From Clostridia bacterium (GTDB lineage Bacteria > Bacillota_A > Clostridia > Christensenellales > Borkfalkiaceae): 5,950 nt of DNA. Shown here in pieces: positions 1 to 5,658 of this stretch. The notes beneath the pieces are model-generated. The model had not been told where the DNA came from, did no database searches, and saw only the letters and a program-made list of their open reading frames with translations. A program made the position numbers and the translations under genes. The stretch is from contig JAFWAM010000125.1 of NCBI GenBank assembly GCA_017507595.1, positions 1 through 5,950 on the forward strand, written 5' to 3'. Numbering within the stretch: the first letter of the stretch is position 1; every line of letters begins with the position of its first letter.

Positions 1-2
1 TG

Positions 3-68
3 GTGGGGCAGCTTTTTGAACAGGGCAAAATACAGATCCTTATAGGCACAAAATCCCTTCTTGGGTAG
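3..68 (+). pseudogene. SF2 helicase, fragment upstream of an in-frame TAG
   Basis: Reading from base 3 gives 21 codons (VGQLFEQGK, then ILIGTKSLLG) and then TAG at 66-68. The same frame continues with GWDSPCINSL and runs into helicase motif VI. SF2 helicases carry a motif V of the form LLxEGxD-P (UvrB has LLREGLD), so the TAG sits exactly where a conserved glutamate is expected. GAG to TAG is a single-base change. The gene begins before the window, so the Walker A and DEAD/DEAH motifs are not visible. As written, the upstream product would lack motifs V (second half) and VI and should be inactive as a helicase. Alternatives are a sequencing error, amber suppression or codon reassignment. Confidence 0.75.
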
Positions 69-101
69 GGGTGGGACTCCCCGTGTATTAATTCCCTTAT
101 T

Positions 102-1208
102 TTGGCAAGCTTTGTAGGAAGCTTCGTTTTGTCCAATCAGATGCGCGGCAGGGCCATCCGCATTGATAAAAGTAACCCTGAAAAATCTTCAAATATATGG
201 CATCTTGTGACCGTTGAGCCCGAATATATGTTTAAGGAAAAGGCTACGGACCGGATAAGCGCCTATCTTAAAGAAGATTATAAGGAGCTTTCGTCCTACG
301 ATTATGCTGTTTTAAGAAGAAGATTTGACTCCTTTATGGGGCCGCATTACACCACGGGAACAATTGAAAGCGGGATAGAACGCATCTCACTGATCAAGCC
401 GCCTTTTGACAAAAACGGCATTGAGTATATCAACGAAAAAATGCTGGAGCTATCCAAAAAGCGTGACGAGGTCCAATCAAGGTGGAAGGGCGAGGTCTGC
501 AACGGCAGCTTTGCCGTTTGTGTGGAATCCCAAATGTCCAAAGACCTTAAAATACCTGTGTTTACCTTTACCAACGCCTTACTGGCCTCTATGATTTTCC
601 TGGTGGAAACGATTCTGATACAGCTTACCATAAGATTGTTTGCAAATAAGGATATTATCGGGTCAATATCTACCCTTGCGGCAATGATTCTTCTGCTTGT
701 CTTTGTTGGGGACGGCATAACAAGATTTATTATTCACGTTAACCCGGCAAACTCAATAAAAGTCCTGGGAAAGGCCGTTTATAAAACCCTTGCGGAATGT
801 GGCCTTATATCTTCCTCGGCAAAGGTTGAGGTAAACGAGAATAAGCAAATGCTTGCAGTTTCAATGAGGTTAAGAAACGCCACGATCCACGATCAGAACG
901 TCTTTAACGATGCAGTTACAGAAATGCTTTCGCCCATTGAAAACCCAAGGTACCTTCTGATCGCTAAAAATATATTTAAAAAATATAACTATAAGCTGTC
1001 CTTTGCCTGCCCTTCCGCAATCGGCAAAAAGAAGGAATACGTTGAAGTCCTGGCAAAGCACTTAAAATTGGCGGCAAGAGGGTTTGAACCCGTTTTTACC
1101 CACTGTGAAAGCGGCAGAAGATTGATCTTAAAATGCAGGAAAAAATCTTACATAACCGCCAACTATAAGCAAATGAACAAAAAGTACAAGGTTTCACATT
1201 GGAATTAA
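102..1208 (+). CDS. C-terminal part of a membrane-anchored SF2 (DEAD/DEAH) helicase, cut off by an upstream TAG
   Basis: The frame is open from base 69 to the TAA at 1206-1208. The first possible start is TTG at 102, which has no ribosome binding site and codes for Leu within the family sequence, so this is a continuation of the upstream fragment, not a separate gene. Numbered from 102, helicase motif VI is Q13-M-R-G16-R17-A-I-R20, the arginine-finger motif of the second RecA-like domain. A charged linker follows. Two hydrophobic stretches at about 152-178 and 185-211 look like a transmembrane hairpin. A basic C-terminal domain of about 155 residues ends in KYKVSHWN. I recognise the type (long Firmicutes helicases with a membrane-spanning C-terminal region) but know no established function. 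The absence of any other stop or frameshift over 380 codons suggests the TAG is recent, read through or an error. The GNAT gene follows after 37 nt. Confidence 0.8.
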   Translation: MASFVGSFVLSNQMRGRAIRIDKSNPEKSSNIWHLVTVEPEYMFKEKATDRISAYLKEDYKELSSYDYAVLRRRFDSFMGPHYTTGTIESGIERISLIKPPFDKNGIEYINEKMLELSKKRDEVQSRWKGEVCNGSFAVCVESQMSKDLKIPVFTFTNALLASMIFLVETILIQLTIRLFANKDIIGSISTLAAMILLLVFVGDGITRFIIHVNPANSIKVLGKAVYKTLAECGLISSSAKVEVNENKQMLAVSMRLRNATIHDQNVFNDAVTEMLSPIENPRYLLIAKNIFKKYNYKLSFACPSAIGKKKEYVEVLAKHLKLAARGFEPVFTHCESGRRLILKCRKKSYITANYKQMNKKYKVSHWN

Positions 1209-1221
1209 CCAAACTGTTTGG
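1209..1221. repeat. Small inverted repeat between helicase and GNAT genes
   Basis: CCAAA-CTG-TTTGG begins directly after the helicase stop codon. The five-pair stem with a three-base loop has no U-tract, so it is not a terminator. It might affect processing or stability of the two-gene transcript, or be chance. Confidence 0.3.
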
Positions 1222-1245
1222 CAATAGAATTTTTAAGGAGATATT

Positions 1246-1734
1246 ATGGTCATACGAAAAACCGTTGAGGGGGATCTTGAACAAATTGACCTCATATATA
1301 AAAATGCCAAAAGGTTTATGCGGACAACGGGCAACCTTGAGCAATGGAACGGCCCAAAGCCCAACGCCCAAACGGCCCGTGAGGATATGGAAAGGGGTAT
1401 TGGCTACGTTTTAGAGGATGACGGCGAAATTTTAGCGGTCTTTATGTTTTCTACAGAAAAAGACCCAACGTACGATAAAATTTACGACGGGGCGTGGATC
1501 TGTGACGGGCCTTACGGCGTCATACACCGCATTGCCGTAAAAAACCAAGGCCAAGGCATATTTGGCCGTTGCGTAGAGTTTTGCCTTGAACGCTGTCAAA
1601 GCCTGAGGATAGACACCCACCCCGACAACGCGCCCATGCGCCGCGCCCTTGAAAAGCTTGGGTTTTGCTACTGTGGGATCATTTATCTTTTAAGCGGAGA
1701 AAGTCGCCTGGCCTATGAAAAAATAACGGCTTAA
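1246..1734 (+). CDS. GNAT-family N-acetyltransferase
   Basis: This 162-residue cytoplasmic protein has the single-domain GNAT fold and should transfer an acetyl group from acetyl-CoA to an amine; the substrate is unknown. The N-terminal strand and helix carry the pattern DLEQIDLIYKNAKRFM, followed by GNLEQWNG, a signature I associate with a common Firmicutes GNAT subgroup. Motif A is at about 92-112 (VIHRIAVKNQGQGIFGR). Its CoA-binding turn is Q101-G-Q-G104-I-F106, with Phe where Gly or Ala is usual. Motif B is at about 121-147 (RIDTHPDNAPM, then LEKLGFCYCGIIY). Length matches the family. The start is supported by AAGGAG at 1235-1240, five bases before the ATG. No promoter is evident in the 37-nt gap, so it is probably co-transcribed with the helicase. 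A terminator follows the TAA stop. Confidence 0.92.
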   Translation: MVIRKTVEGDLEQIDLIYKNAKRFMRTTGNLEQWNGPKPNAQTAREDMERGIGYVLEDDGEILAVFMFSTEKDPTYDKIYDGAWICDGPYGVIHRIAVKNQGQGIFGRCVEFCLERCQSLRIDTHPDNAPMRRALEKLGFCYCGIIYLLSGESRLAYEKITA

Positions 1735-1752
1735 AGCCCACTTAAATATTAC

Positions 1753-1790
1753 AAAAAAGACTTGGATGACGTTATCCAAGTCTTTTTTTT
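1753..1790 (+). terminator. Rho-independent terminator of the helicase-GNAT unit
   Basis: GACTTGGAT (1759-1767) pairs with ATCCAAGTC (1774-1782) around the loop GACGTT, followed by eight T at 1783-1790. Six A at 1753-1758 precede the stem, so the hairpin could also act on the minus strand, where it would back up the esterase terminator. Confidence 0.92.
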
Positions 1791-1843
1791 ATCCTTGAGG
1801 ATAAAAACAAATTATTCCGCCACCAAAATCAATAAAAACAAGC

Positions 1844-1877
1844 AAAAAAAAGGCCGTGTCCCAAGGACACGGTCTTT
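1844..1877 (-). terminator. Rho-independent terminator of the esterase gene
   Basis: On the minus strand, an extended stem built on CCGTGTCC/GGACACGG (plus-strand 1854-1861 and 1865-1872) with a three-base loop is followed by eight T (plus-strand A at 1844-1851). It lies 17 bases beyond the esterase stop codon. The two converging units therefore each have a terminator, about 50 bp apart. Confidence 0.92.
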
Positions 1878-1893
1878 AAGTGACTGTTTATTT

Positions 1894-2988
1894 TTATTCG
1901 AAATCCTCTACAAACATCTTGGCAACTTTATTGCCGATCTCAAGCATATCGTCGGCATTGTAGTGCCACTGATCACCGCAATATGACACGCCGTCGTTGG
2001 TGGAGGTAGACCACTTTTCGACCTGATTTATGATGTCGTAATCGGCTGTATTAAGGGTTTTTGCCCTTTTAACGCGGCTTGCGGCTGAACGCTGCTGCTC
2101 TATAATGCTGTTGACCAATGGGTTTGAGGAGGTGCCGTCGGCCCTCTTTTTTGCGCCGTCCTGAGTGGGGGCGATTTCGGAAATAACGAAGGGCATATCC
2201 TCTGCCCCGTCAAAGTAGGCTTCCCTTTCCCAGCTGATGTGGATGGAAAGATTGTTTATCTCCGCCCTGAAGTCCTTAATAAGGGCAATAAGGGCGTCGT
2301 CGTAAAGGTTGGTGGCGGCACCTGTTTCGGCACAGCCCTGTGACCAGTAAAAGCCCTTGAAGTTTATTATGTTAAAGCCCTCGTCAACGGCCTTTGTCAA
2401 TGCGGAATAAACTATACCGTCCTTATATCCGTTTTCCTCCGTACCGATCATGCGAACGAAAAGATCGGGCTGGTTGCGGATGTTGGGGTTTTTAAAGCTG
2501 GGGGCGGACCACTCGCCAAAGGAGACGCCGTCAACGATAAGACCTGCGGCGCAAACGGCGTATTTGATGATCAAAGCCTTCTGGTCGGGTGCGCTGTAAA
2601 GGTCGTTTAAATATTCTGCCATGCCAAGCTCGGCACCGATCTCGTACTCGTTGTTAACGCCCATACAGGCCTTAACGGGGATCATCTGATCAACGATATA
2701 GGCATTGCCCTCGTAGGTGTCGTAAGCGTTGCCGTAATAAAATACGTTATCAAAGCCGGCCTTGTACAAATCTGCCTTTGCGGCGTATTCCGGGCTTAAG
2801 TTTAACGTCACGCAGTCCTTGCGGTAAAAGTCAGAGCAGCCTGCGGCATTTGACTGGCCCGCAATAAAGTATACGTCGAGGATCTTGTCCTGTGGTACTG
2901 AGGGGGTGCTGTCGCCACCGTCAGAGCCGCATCCGCATGCGAAAATCATAACTAAAGATAAGATAAGCGGTAAAATTTTAAACTTCAT
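1894..2988 (-). CDS. SASA/SGNH-family esterase lipoprotein (sialate O-acetylesterase-like)
   Basis: This 364-residue predicted lipoprotein has basic residues, a hydrophobic stretch (residues 5-17) and a lipobox ending at Cys18 or Cys20 (FACGC), then a Gly/Ser/Asp linker to about residue 34. The catalytic domain opens with FIAGQSNAAG (41-50); Ser46 is the expected nucleophile of the SASA/SGNH hydrolases. The family's second block appears as EIGAELGMA (116-124), and the C-terminal D339-Q-W-H342 is the Asp-x-x-His pair. It probably removes acetyl or other acyl groups from glycans at the outer membrane face; sialate or xylan as the substrate cannot be decided here. The usual WxQGE block reads W215-S-Q-G-C219, so Glu is replaced by Cys, and E221 is nearby. 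Six cysteines lie in the mature domain. The start is supported by TAAGGAGGG at 2999-3007, ten bases upstream. The stop is TAA. Confidence 0.9.
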   Translation of the reverse strand: MKFKILPLILSLVMIFACGCGSDGGDSTPSVPQDKILDVYFIAGQSNAAGCSDFYRKDCVTLNLSPEYAAKADLYKAGFDNVFYYGNAYDTYEGNAYIVDQMIPVKACMGVNNEYEIGAELGMAEYLNDLYSAPDQKALIIKYAVCAAGLIVDGVSFGEWSAPSFKNPNIRNQPDLFVRMIGTEENGYKDGIVYSALTKAVDEGFNIINFKGFYWSQGCAETGAATNLYDDALIALIKDFRAEINNLSIHISWEREAYFDGAEDMPFVISEIAPTQDGAKKRADGTSSNPLVNSIIEQQRSAASRVKRAKTLNTADYDIINQVEKWSTSTNDGVSYCGDQWHYNADDMLEIGNKVAKMFVEDFE

Positions 2989-3014
2989 AACAATATATCC
3001 CTCCTTACGGTTTT

Positions 3015-3043
3015 ATTGTAAATAAAATTTATGCCGTTGTCAA
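3015..3043 (-). promoter_or_regulatory. Sigma-A-type promoter of the esterase gene
   Basis: On the minus strand, TTGACA (plus-strand 3038-3043) and TACAAT (3015-3020) are separated by exactly 17 bp. The -35 box is perfect and the -10 box has one mismatch. The predicted start point near 3008 leaves a leader of about 20 nt that includes the ribosome binding site at 2999-3007. Confidence 0.88.
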
Positions 3044-3125
3044 CTTATTTTTAATATTTCATACCCTGTTAAAGGGATATTTACCACCCTGCCGCCGCCC
3101 GCGAAAAAAACACACCTTTTTTTGG

Positions 3126-3178
3126 AAAATATTTTTTTTACAAAAGGTATTGACAAGAAAACTATATCATGATATAAT
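3126..3178 (+). promoter_or_regulatory. Near-perfect sigma-A promoter with UP-like element, for the orphan lipoprotein
   Basis: TTGACA (3150-3155), a 17-bp spacer and TATAAT (3173-3178) match the consensus completely. TG at 3170-3171 adds an extended -10. At 3126-3145, at roughly -59 to -40, an A4-TA-T8-AC-A4 stretch resembles the UP element that binds the RNA polymerase alpha subunits. The predicted start point is near 3185, which puts the lipoprotein ATG about 58 nt downstream. Confidence 0.92.
3163..3176. promoter_or_regulatory. Candidate operator: 14-bp perfect palindrome overlapping the -10 box
   Basis: TATATCATGATATA is a perfect dyad that covers the end of the spacer and the first four bases of TATAAT. 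A dimeric repressor bound here would block polymerase. AT-rich dyads of this kind are bound by several winged-helix repressor families, but the cognate regulator is not in the window. Confidence 0.5.
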
Positions 3179-3187
3179 AACCCCAAC

Positions 3188-3204
3188 AAGGACGGTCAGT
3201 CCTT
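3188..3204 (+). promoter_or_regulatory. Inverted repeat at the transcript 5' end
   Basis: AAGGAC-GGTCA-GTCCTT forms a six-pair stem with a five-base loop, starting about three bases after the predicted transcription start. It could be a second operator (GAC-GTC dyads near promoters are typical of TetR-type sites) or a 5' stem-loop that protects the mRNA. It has no U-tract, so it is not a terminator. Confidence 0.45.
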
Positions 3205-3226
3205 TTGCGATCAAATACAACCTTAT

Positions 3227-3235
3227 AAAGGAGGT
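3227..3235 (+). promoter_or_regulatory. Ribosome binding site that fixes the lipoprotein start
   Basis: AAAGGAGGT is seven bases before the ATG at 3243. It shows that the longer in-frame start, TTG at 3150, is not used; that TTG is part of the -35 box. Confidence 0.9.
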
Positions 3236-3242
3236 ACTGAAA

Positions 3243-4193
3243 ATGAAAATTTTTAAGCGCATTTTTCTTGCACTAATTGTGATATCCCTTTTATTGACGG
3301 CGACGGGATGCTATATTGTGTCCGGGCAGAAAATGAGCAAGGTCAAAGGGACCTATAAGCTGGCATATTACACCCGTACCCCCAAGCACGAGCGTGATCC
3401 CGACCAATCCCCCACCAAAATTGATTACGTCAACGACGAGGGGCGTCTGTATGAGGATTATCTTATCGTGACCGGTGAAGGAAAGGGATATTACGTCCAT
3501 AAAGCCGCGGGCGTTGAAGCCTACGTTAAGGAGGTCACCCTGTCTTATGAATACAACGCCGAGGACGGCGCAATTGTTGATTACGTCATCTATAACGACG
3601 CAATTACGGTGAACTCCGATAGCGGTGTAAACAGGCTGGGCATAAACAAAAATACACTTAACTACTCTAAAATAGCAATTGATTATACGGAGCTTATCAC
3701 CGGCAGAAAAATGCGGTCGGAAGAAGCTTCGCTTCGCTGGGATAAGGTCGATAAGGCCACGGATCTTAGCTACGTACAGGAAATTTTAGGACCAATCAAG
3801 GAATATTCTTACCAGGACTTTGGCAAAAAGGGCGTGTATGTGATGACCTCCGCCATCAGCACCGAAACGGGCGATACGGTGGATACCGGGTATCAATATT
3901 GCTATTTTATTATAGACCCGGTAAAGGGCGCAAATAAGGCAACCCTGCTTTTGGCCACCAAAGAAGATCCCTTTACCCCACAAAGCCGCGAGATAACCTT
4001 TGAAAAAGGCACAGACTGGCAGACCGTGACCCTTGACGGGATTACCTTTACCCTTGAGGGCACCTGGAACAATAGCTACGTTAACCAGACGGATGAAGCA
4101 AAAACAACCATCGTCCAGGTCAGCCGCGAGGTGGATAATCAAACCTTGGAGTACCTTATCCAAAGCAAGCTGCCCGCAACCGACGAGGGCTAA
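3243..4193 (+). CDS. Predicted lipoprotein of unknown function
   Basis: The product has 316 residues. The signal peptide MKIFKRIF plus a hydrophobic core ends in the lipobox ATGC, with Cys23 as the lipid-modified residue, so the protein should be anchored to the outer face of the cytoplasmic membrane. The mature part is rich in Tyr, Thr, Asp and Lys and looks mostly beta-stranded. A stretch starting at about residue 29 (KVKGTYKLAYYTRTP) is faintly reminiscent of the first strand of lipocalin-like domains, but I would not assign a family. The C-terminal third contains alternating strand-like segments (DTGYQYCYFIIDP, TVTLDGITFTLEGTW). I see no catalytic motif. The start is set by AAAGGAGGT and the upstream promoter. 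The gene is monocistronic, divergent from the esterase and convergent with the permease. The stop is TAA, followed within six bases by a hairpin. Confidence 0.85.
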   Translation: MKIFKRIFLALIVISLLLTATGCYIVSGQKMSKVKGTYKLAYYTRTPKHERDPDQSPTKIDYVNDEGRLYEDYLIVTGEGKGYYVHKAAGVEAYVKEVTLSYEYNAEDGAIVDYVIYNDAITVNSDSGVNRLGINKNTLNYSKIAIDYTELITGRKMRSEEASLRWDKVDKATDLSYVQEILGPIKEYSYQDFGKKGVYVMTSAISTETGDTVDTGYQYCYFIIDPVKGANKATLLLATKEDPFTPQSREITFEKGTDWQTVTLDGITFTLEGTWNNSYVNQTDEAKTTIVQVSREVDNQTLEYLIQSKLPATDEG

Positions 4194-4194
4194 G

Positions 4195-4216
4195 AAAAAA
4201 AGGGGCCGTCCCCTTT
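4195..4216 (-). terminator. Hairpin terminator, second of a tandem pair for the permease gene
   Basis: AAAGGGG (4199-4205) pairs with CCCCTTT (4210-4216) around CCGT. On the minus strand it is followed by seven T (plus-strand A at 4195-4201), a good terminator. On the plus strand only three T follow, so there it is weak. It lies directly behind the lipoprotein stop codon and would stop antisense transcription from entering that gene. Confidence 0.75.
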
Positions 4217-4227
4217 CACAAAAAAAT

Positions 4228-4265
4228 AAGAGCAAGCGCAAAAATGTCCTGCGTTTGCTCTTTTT
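4228..4265. terminator. Bidirectional terminator between convergent lipoprotein and permease genes
   Basis: A 13-pair stem (4228-4240 with 4250-4262, one G-U pair) encloses a nine-base loop. On the plus strand T4261-4265 follows; on the minus strand a run of seven T (plus-strand A at 4220-4226) follows after AT. It serves both genes, ending 21 bases before the permease stop codon. Confidence 0.9.
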
Positions 4266-4283
4266 ATTAAATTATATCCTTTT

Positions 4284-5552
4284 TCAGCCGTAAATGAACC
4301 AGATATAAAGGTAAGCCGGGATTATTGCGGCAAGGGTAAAGGGTATGCCGATTCGGAAGAAATCGCCGTTTTTTACCGTGTAGCCTTCCTTGCGCAAAAT
4401 GCCGATACCCGTAATGTTTGCCGAAGCACCGATGGGGGTACAGTTGCCGCCGAGGGTAGCGCCCGATAAAAGACCGAAATATAAAAGTGTCGGGTCGATA
4501 TTTAAGGTAGCGGCAAGGCCCGTTATCACGGGGAGCATTGTTGCAACGTAAGGGATATTGTCGATAAATGCCGAAATAACGACCGACGCCCAGACGATAA
4601 TCGTATAAAGAAGGAATACGTTGCCGCCGCCAAGCCTTGCAAGAAGCTTTGCAGCCTCGTCAATAACGCCCTGATGGGTAATGGCACCAATCATGAAGAA
4701 AAGACCCAAAAGTAGGCCTATAGTTTGAAAATCGATGGCTTTTAAAGGCTCGATAACGGCCTTGAAGTTGCCTTCCTTTATCCAAGTATAAACAAGGCCC
4801 ACGACGAGAAGCACCGCACAGATAAGACCGTTTGTGATGGCGGGCTTGTTGGGGATAAAGGACGCACCTATAAGAAGTAATATATCCAAAAGCAGTAATA
4901 CGGTGGGGACGTAATCCTTGACGACTGTCATTTCCGCAGCCTTTTCAATGGGAGATTTTTCCTTTCTGAAAACAACGGCAACGATTGTGGCAGAAAGAAC
5001 TGCACCAAGCTCTACAGCGAAGAATATACTGGGTTTACCCTGATACCAGAAGAAGTCCAAAAAGCTCATGTCGGCGTAGGAGCCAAGCATTATCGCCGTA
5101 GTGTCGCCAACCAAGGTTGCCGCACCCTGCAGGTTTGACGAAACCGCAATGGCAATGATAAAGGGTACGGGATTGGTCTGGAGCTTTTTACAGATCTCAA
5201 GGGCGATGGGGGCGATCATAAGAACGGTTGCCACGTTGTCGATAAACGCGGAAACTATGCCCGCAAAAAGTGAAAGGGCAACGGCCGCAACCATTACGTT
5301 TGGGACCCTTTTCATGATCATATCTGCAAGAAGGGCGGGCATCTTGCTGTCGATAAACAGCTGAACAAGCCCCATAGTGCCTGCGATCATTAAAATAACA
5401 TTAAAGTCGATGGCGGGGAAAATTTTATCGAGGGGCAAAAGACCGCTGACGATAAAAATAAGCGCCGCGCCTAAAGCAATGTAGGGACGGTACTTGCCAA
5501 AAATAAGCATCAACACGTAGGTAGCCGCAAAAATGCAGAGTGAAATAATCAA
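4284..5552 (-). CDS. ArsB/NhaD/SLC13-type ion transporter permease
   Basis: From the TTG start at 5552 the protein has 422 residues, mostly hydrophobic, with about ten to eleven membrane segments; this is the usual length of ion transporter superfamily permeases. The two halves repeat the same plan. SAFIDN occurs at about 101-106 and 327-332, each opening a membrane segment. Each is followed by a hairpin motif: NLQGAATLVGDTTAIMLG (about 140-157) and GATLGGNCTPIGASAN (about 364-379). These motifs place it with ArsB, NhaD, P-protein and SLC13 carriers, which move anions (arsenite, dicarboxylates, sulfate) or exchange sodium for protons. The first hairpin has GDTTA where ArsB and P-protein relatives have GDPPN. 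No ars or metabolic gene is adjacent, so the substrate is open. The stop is TGA, the only one among the complete genes here. Confidence 0.88.
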   Translation of the reverse strand: MIISLCIFAATYVLMLIFGKYRPYIALGAALIFIVSGLLPLDKIFPAIDFNVILMIAGTMGLVQLFIDSKMPALLADMIMKRVPNVMVAAVALSLFAGIVSAFIDNVATVLMIAPIALEICKKLQTNPVPFIIAIAVSSNLQGAATLVGDTTAIMLGSYADMSFLDFFWYQGKPSIFFAVELGAVLSATIVAVVFRKEKSPIEKAAEMTVVKDYVPTVLLLLDILLLIGASFIPNKPAITNGLICAVLLVVGLVYTWIKEGNFKAVIEPLKAIDFQTIGLLLGLFFMIGAITHQGVIDEAAKLLARLGGGNVFLLYTIIVWASVVISAFIDNIPYVATMLPVITGLAATLNIDPTLLYFGLLSGATLGGNCTPIGASANITGIGILRKEGYTVKNGDFFRIGIPFTLAAIIPAYLYIWFIYG

Positions 5553-5560
5553 GTGTTGCT

Positions 5561-5569
5561 TCCTCCTTT
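5561..5569 (-). promoter_or_regulatory. Ribosome binding site that fixes the permease start at TTG
   Basis: AAAGGAGGA on the minus strand lies eight bases before TTG (5552-5550). An in-frame ATG at 5594-5592 would add 14 polar residues, but it lies between the promoter boxes, upstream of the predicted transcription start, and has no binding site of its own. Confidence 0.88.
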
Positions 5570-5582
5570 GAGTGTAATAAAT

Positions 5583-5611
5583 ATTATAATCCATCTTGGC
5601 GCTAAAGTCAA
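5583..5611 (-). promoter_or_regulatory. Sigma-A-type promoter of the permease gene
   Basis: On the minus strand, TTGACT (plus-strand 5606-5611), a 17-bp spacer and a perfect TATAAT (5583-5588). Predicted start near 5576, giving a leader of about 24 nt. A-rich tracts (plus-strand T-runs at about 5626-5648) lie upstream in a UP-like position. Confidence 0.9.
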
Positions 5612-5658
5612 CGTTAATTACTGATTTGTTTTTGTTTTTTGTTTTTATCTGCCCAAAT

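Noticed and set aside
66..68. Pyrrolysine at the in-frame TAG
   Set aside because: Pyrrolysine is known mainly in methylamine methyltransferases, no pyl gene is in view, and a single-base change from a Glu codon is far simpler.
102..104. TTG at 102 as a genuine translation start of an independent gene
   Set aside because: There is no ribosome binding site upstream, and the codon is an ordinary Leu inside the conserved stretch between helicase motifs V and VI.
347..718. Open frame on the minus strand of 123 codons
   Set aside because: It lies fully inside the helicase frame, has no binding site and shows no family resemblance; it is the shadow of a real coding strand.
1791..1802. Short hairpin ATCC-TTGA-GGAT after the GNAT terminator
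   Set aside because: A four-pair stem is too small to mean anything here.
3114..3148. Inverted repeat ACCTTTT ... AAAAGGT upstream of the lipoprotein promoter
   Set aside because: The arms are 21 bp apart, short and set in A/T-tracts; the UP-like element explains the composition better.
3150..3242. In-frame upstream start (TTG at 3150) for the lipoprotein
   Set aside because: The TTG is the start of the -35 box, the extension would put 31 polar residues before a signal peptide, and a strong binding site serves the ATG at 3243.
3786..4241. Open frame on the minus strand of 151 codons
   Set aside because: It is antisense to the lipoprotein gene, starts within the tandem terminator region and has low-complexity hydrophobic content typical of an antisense frame.
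4033..4293. Open frame on the plus strand of 86 codons
   Set aside because: It overlaps the lipoprotein gene out of frame and reads through two terminator hairpins.
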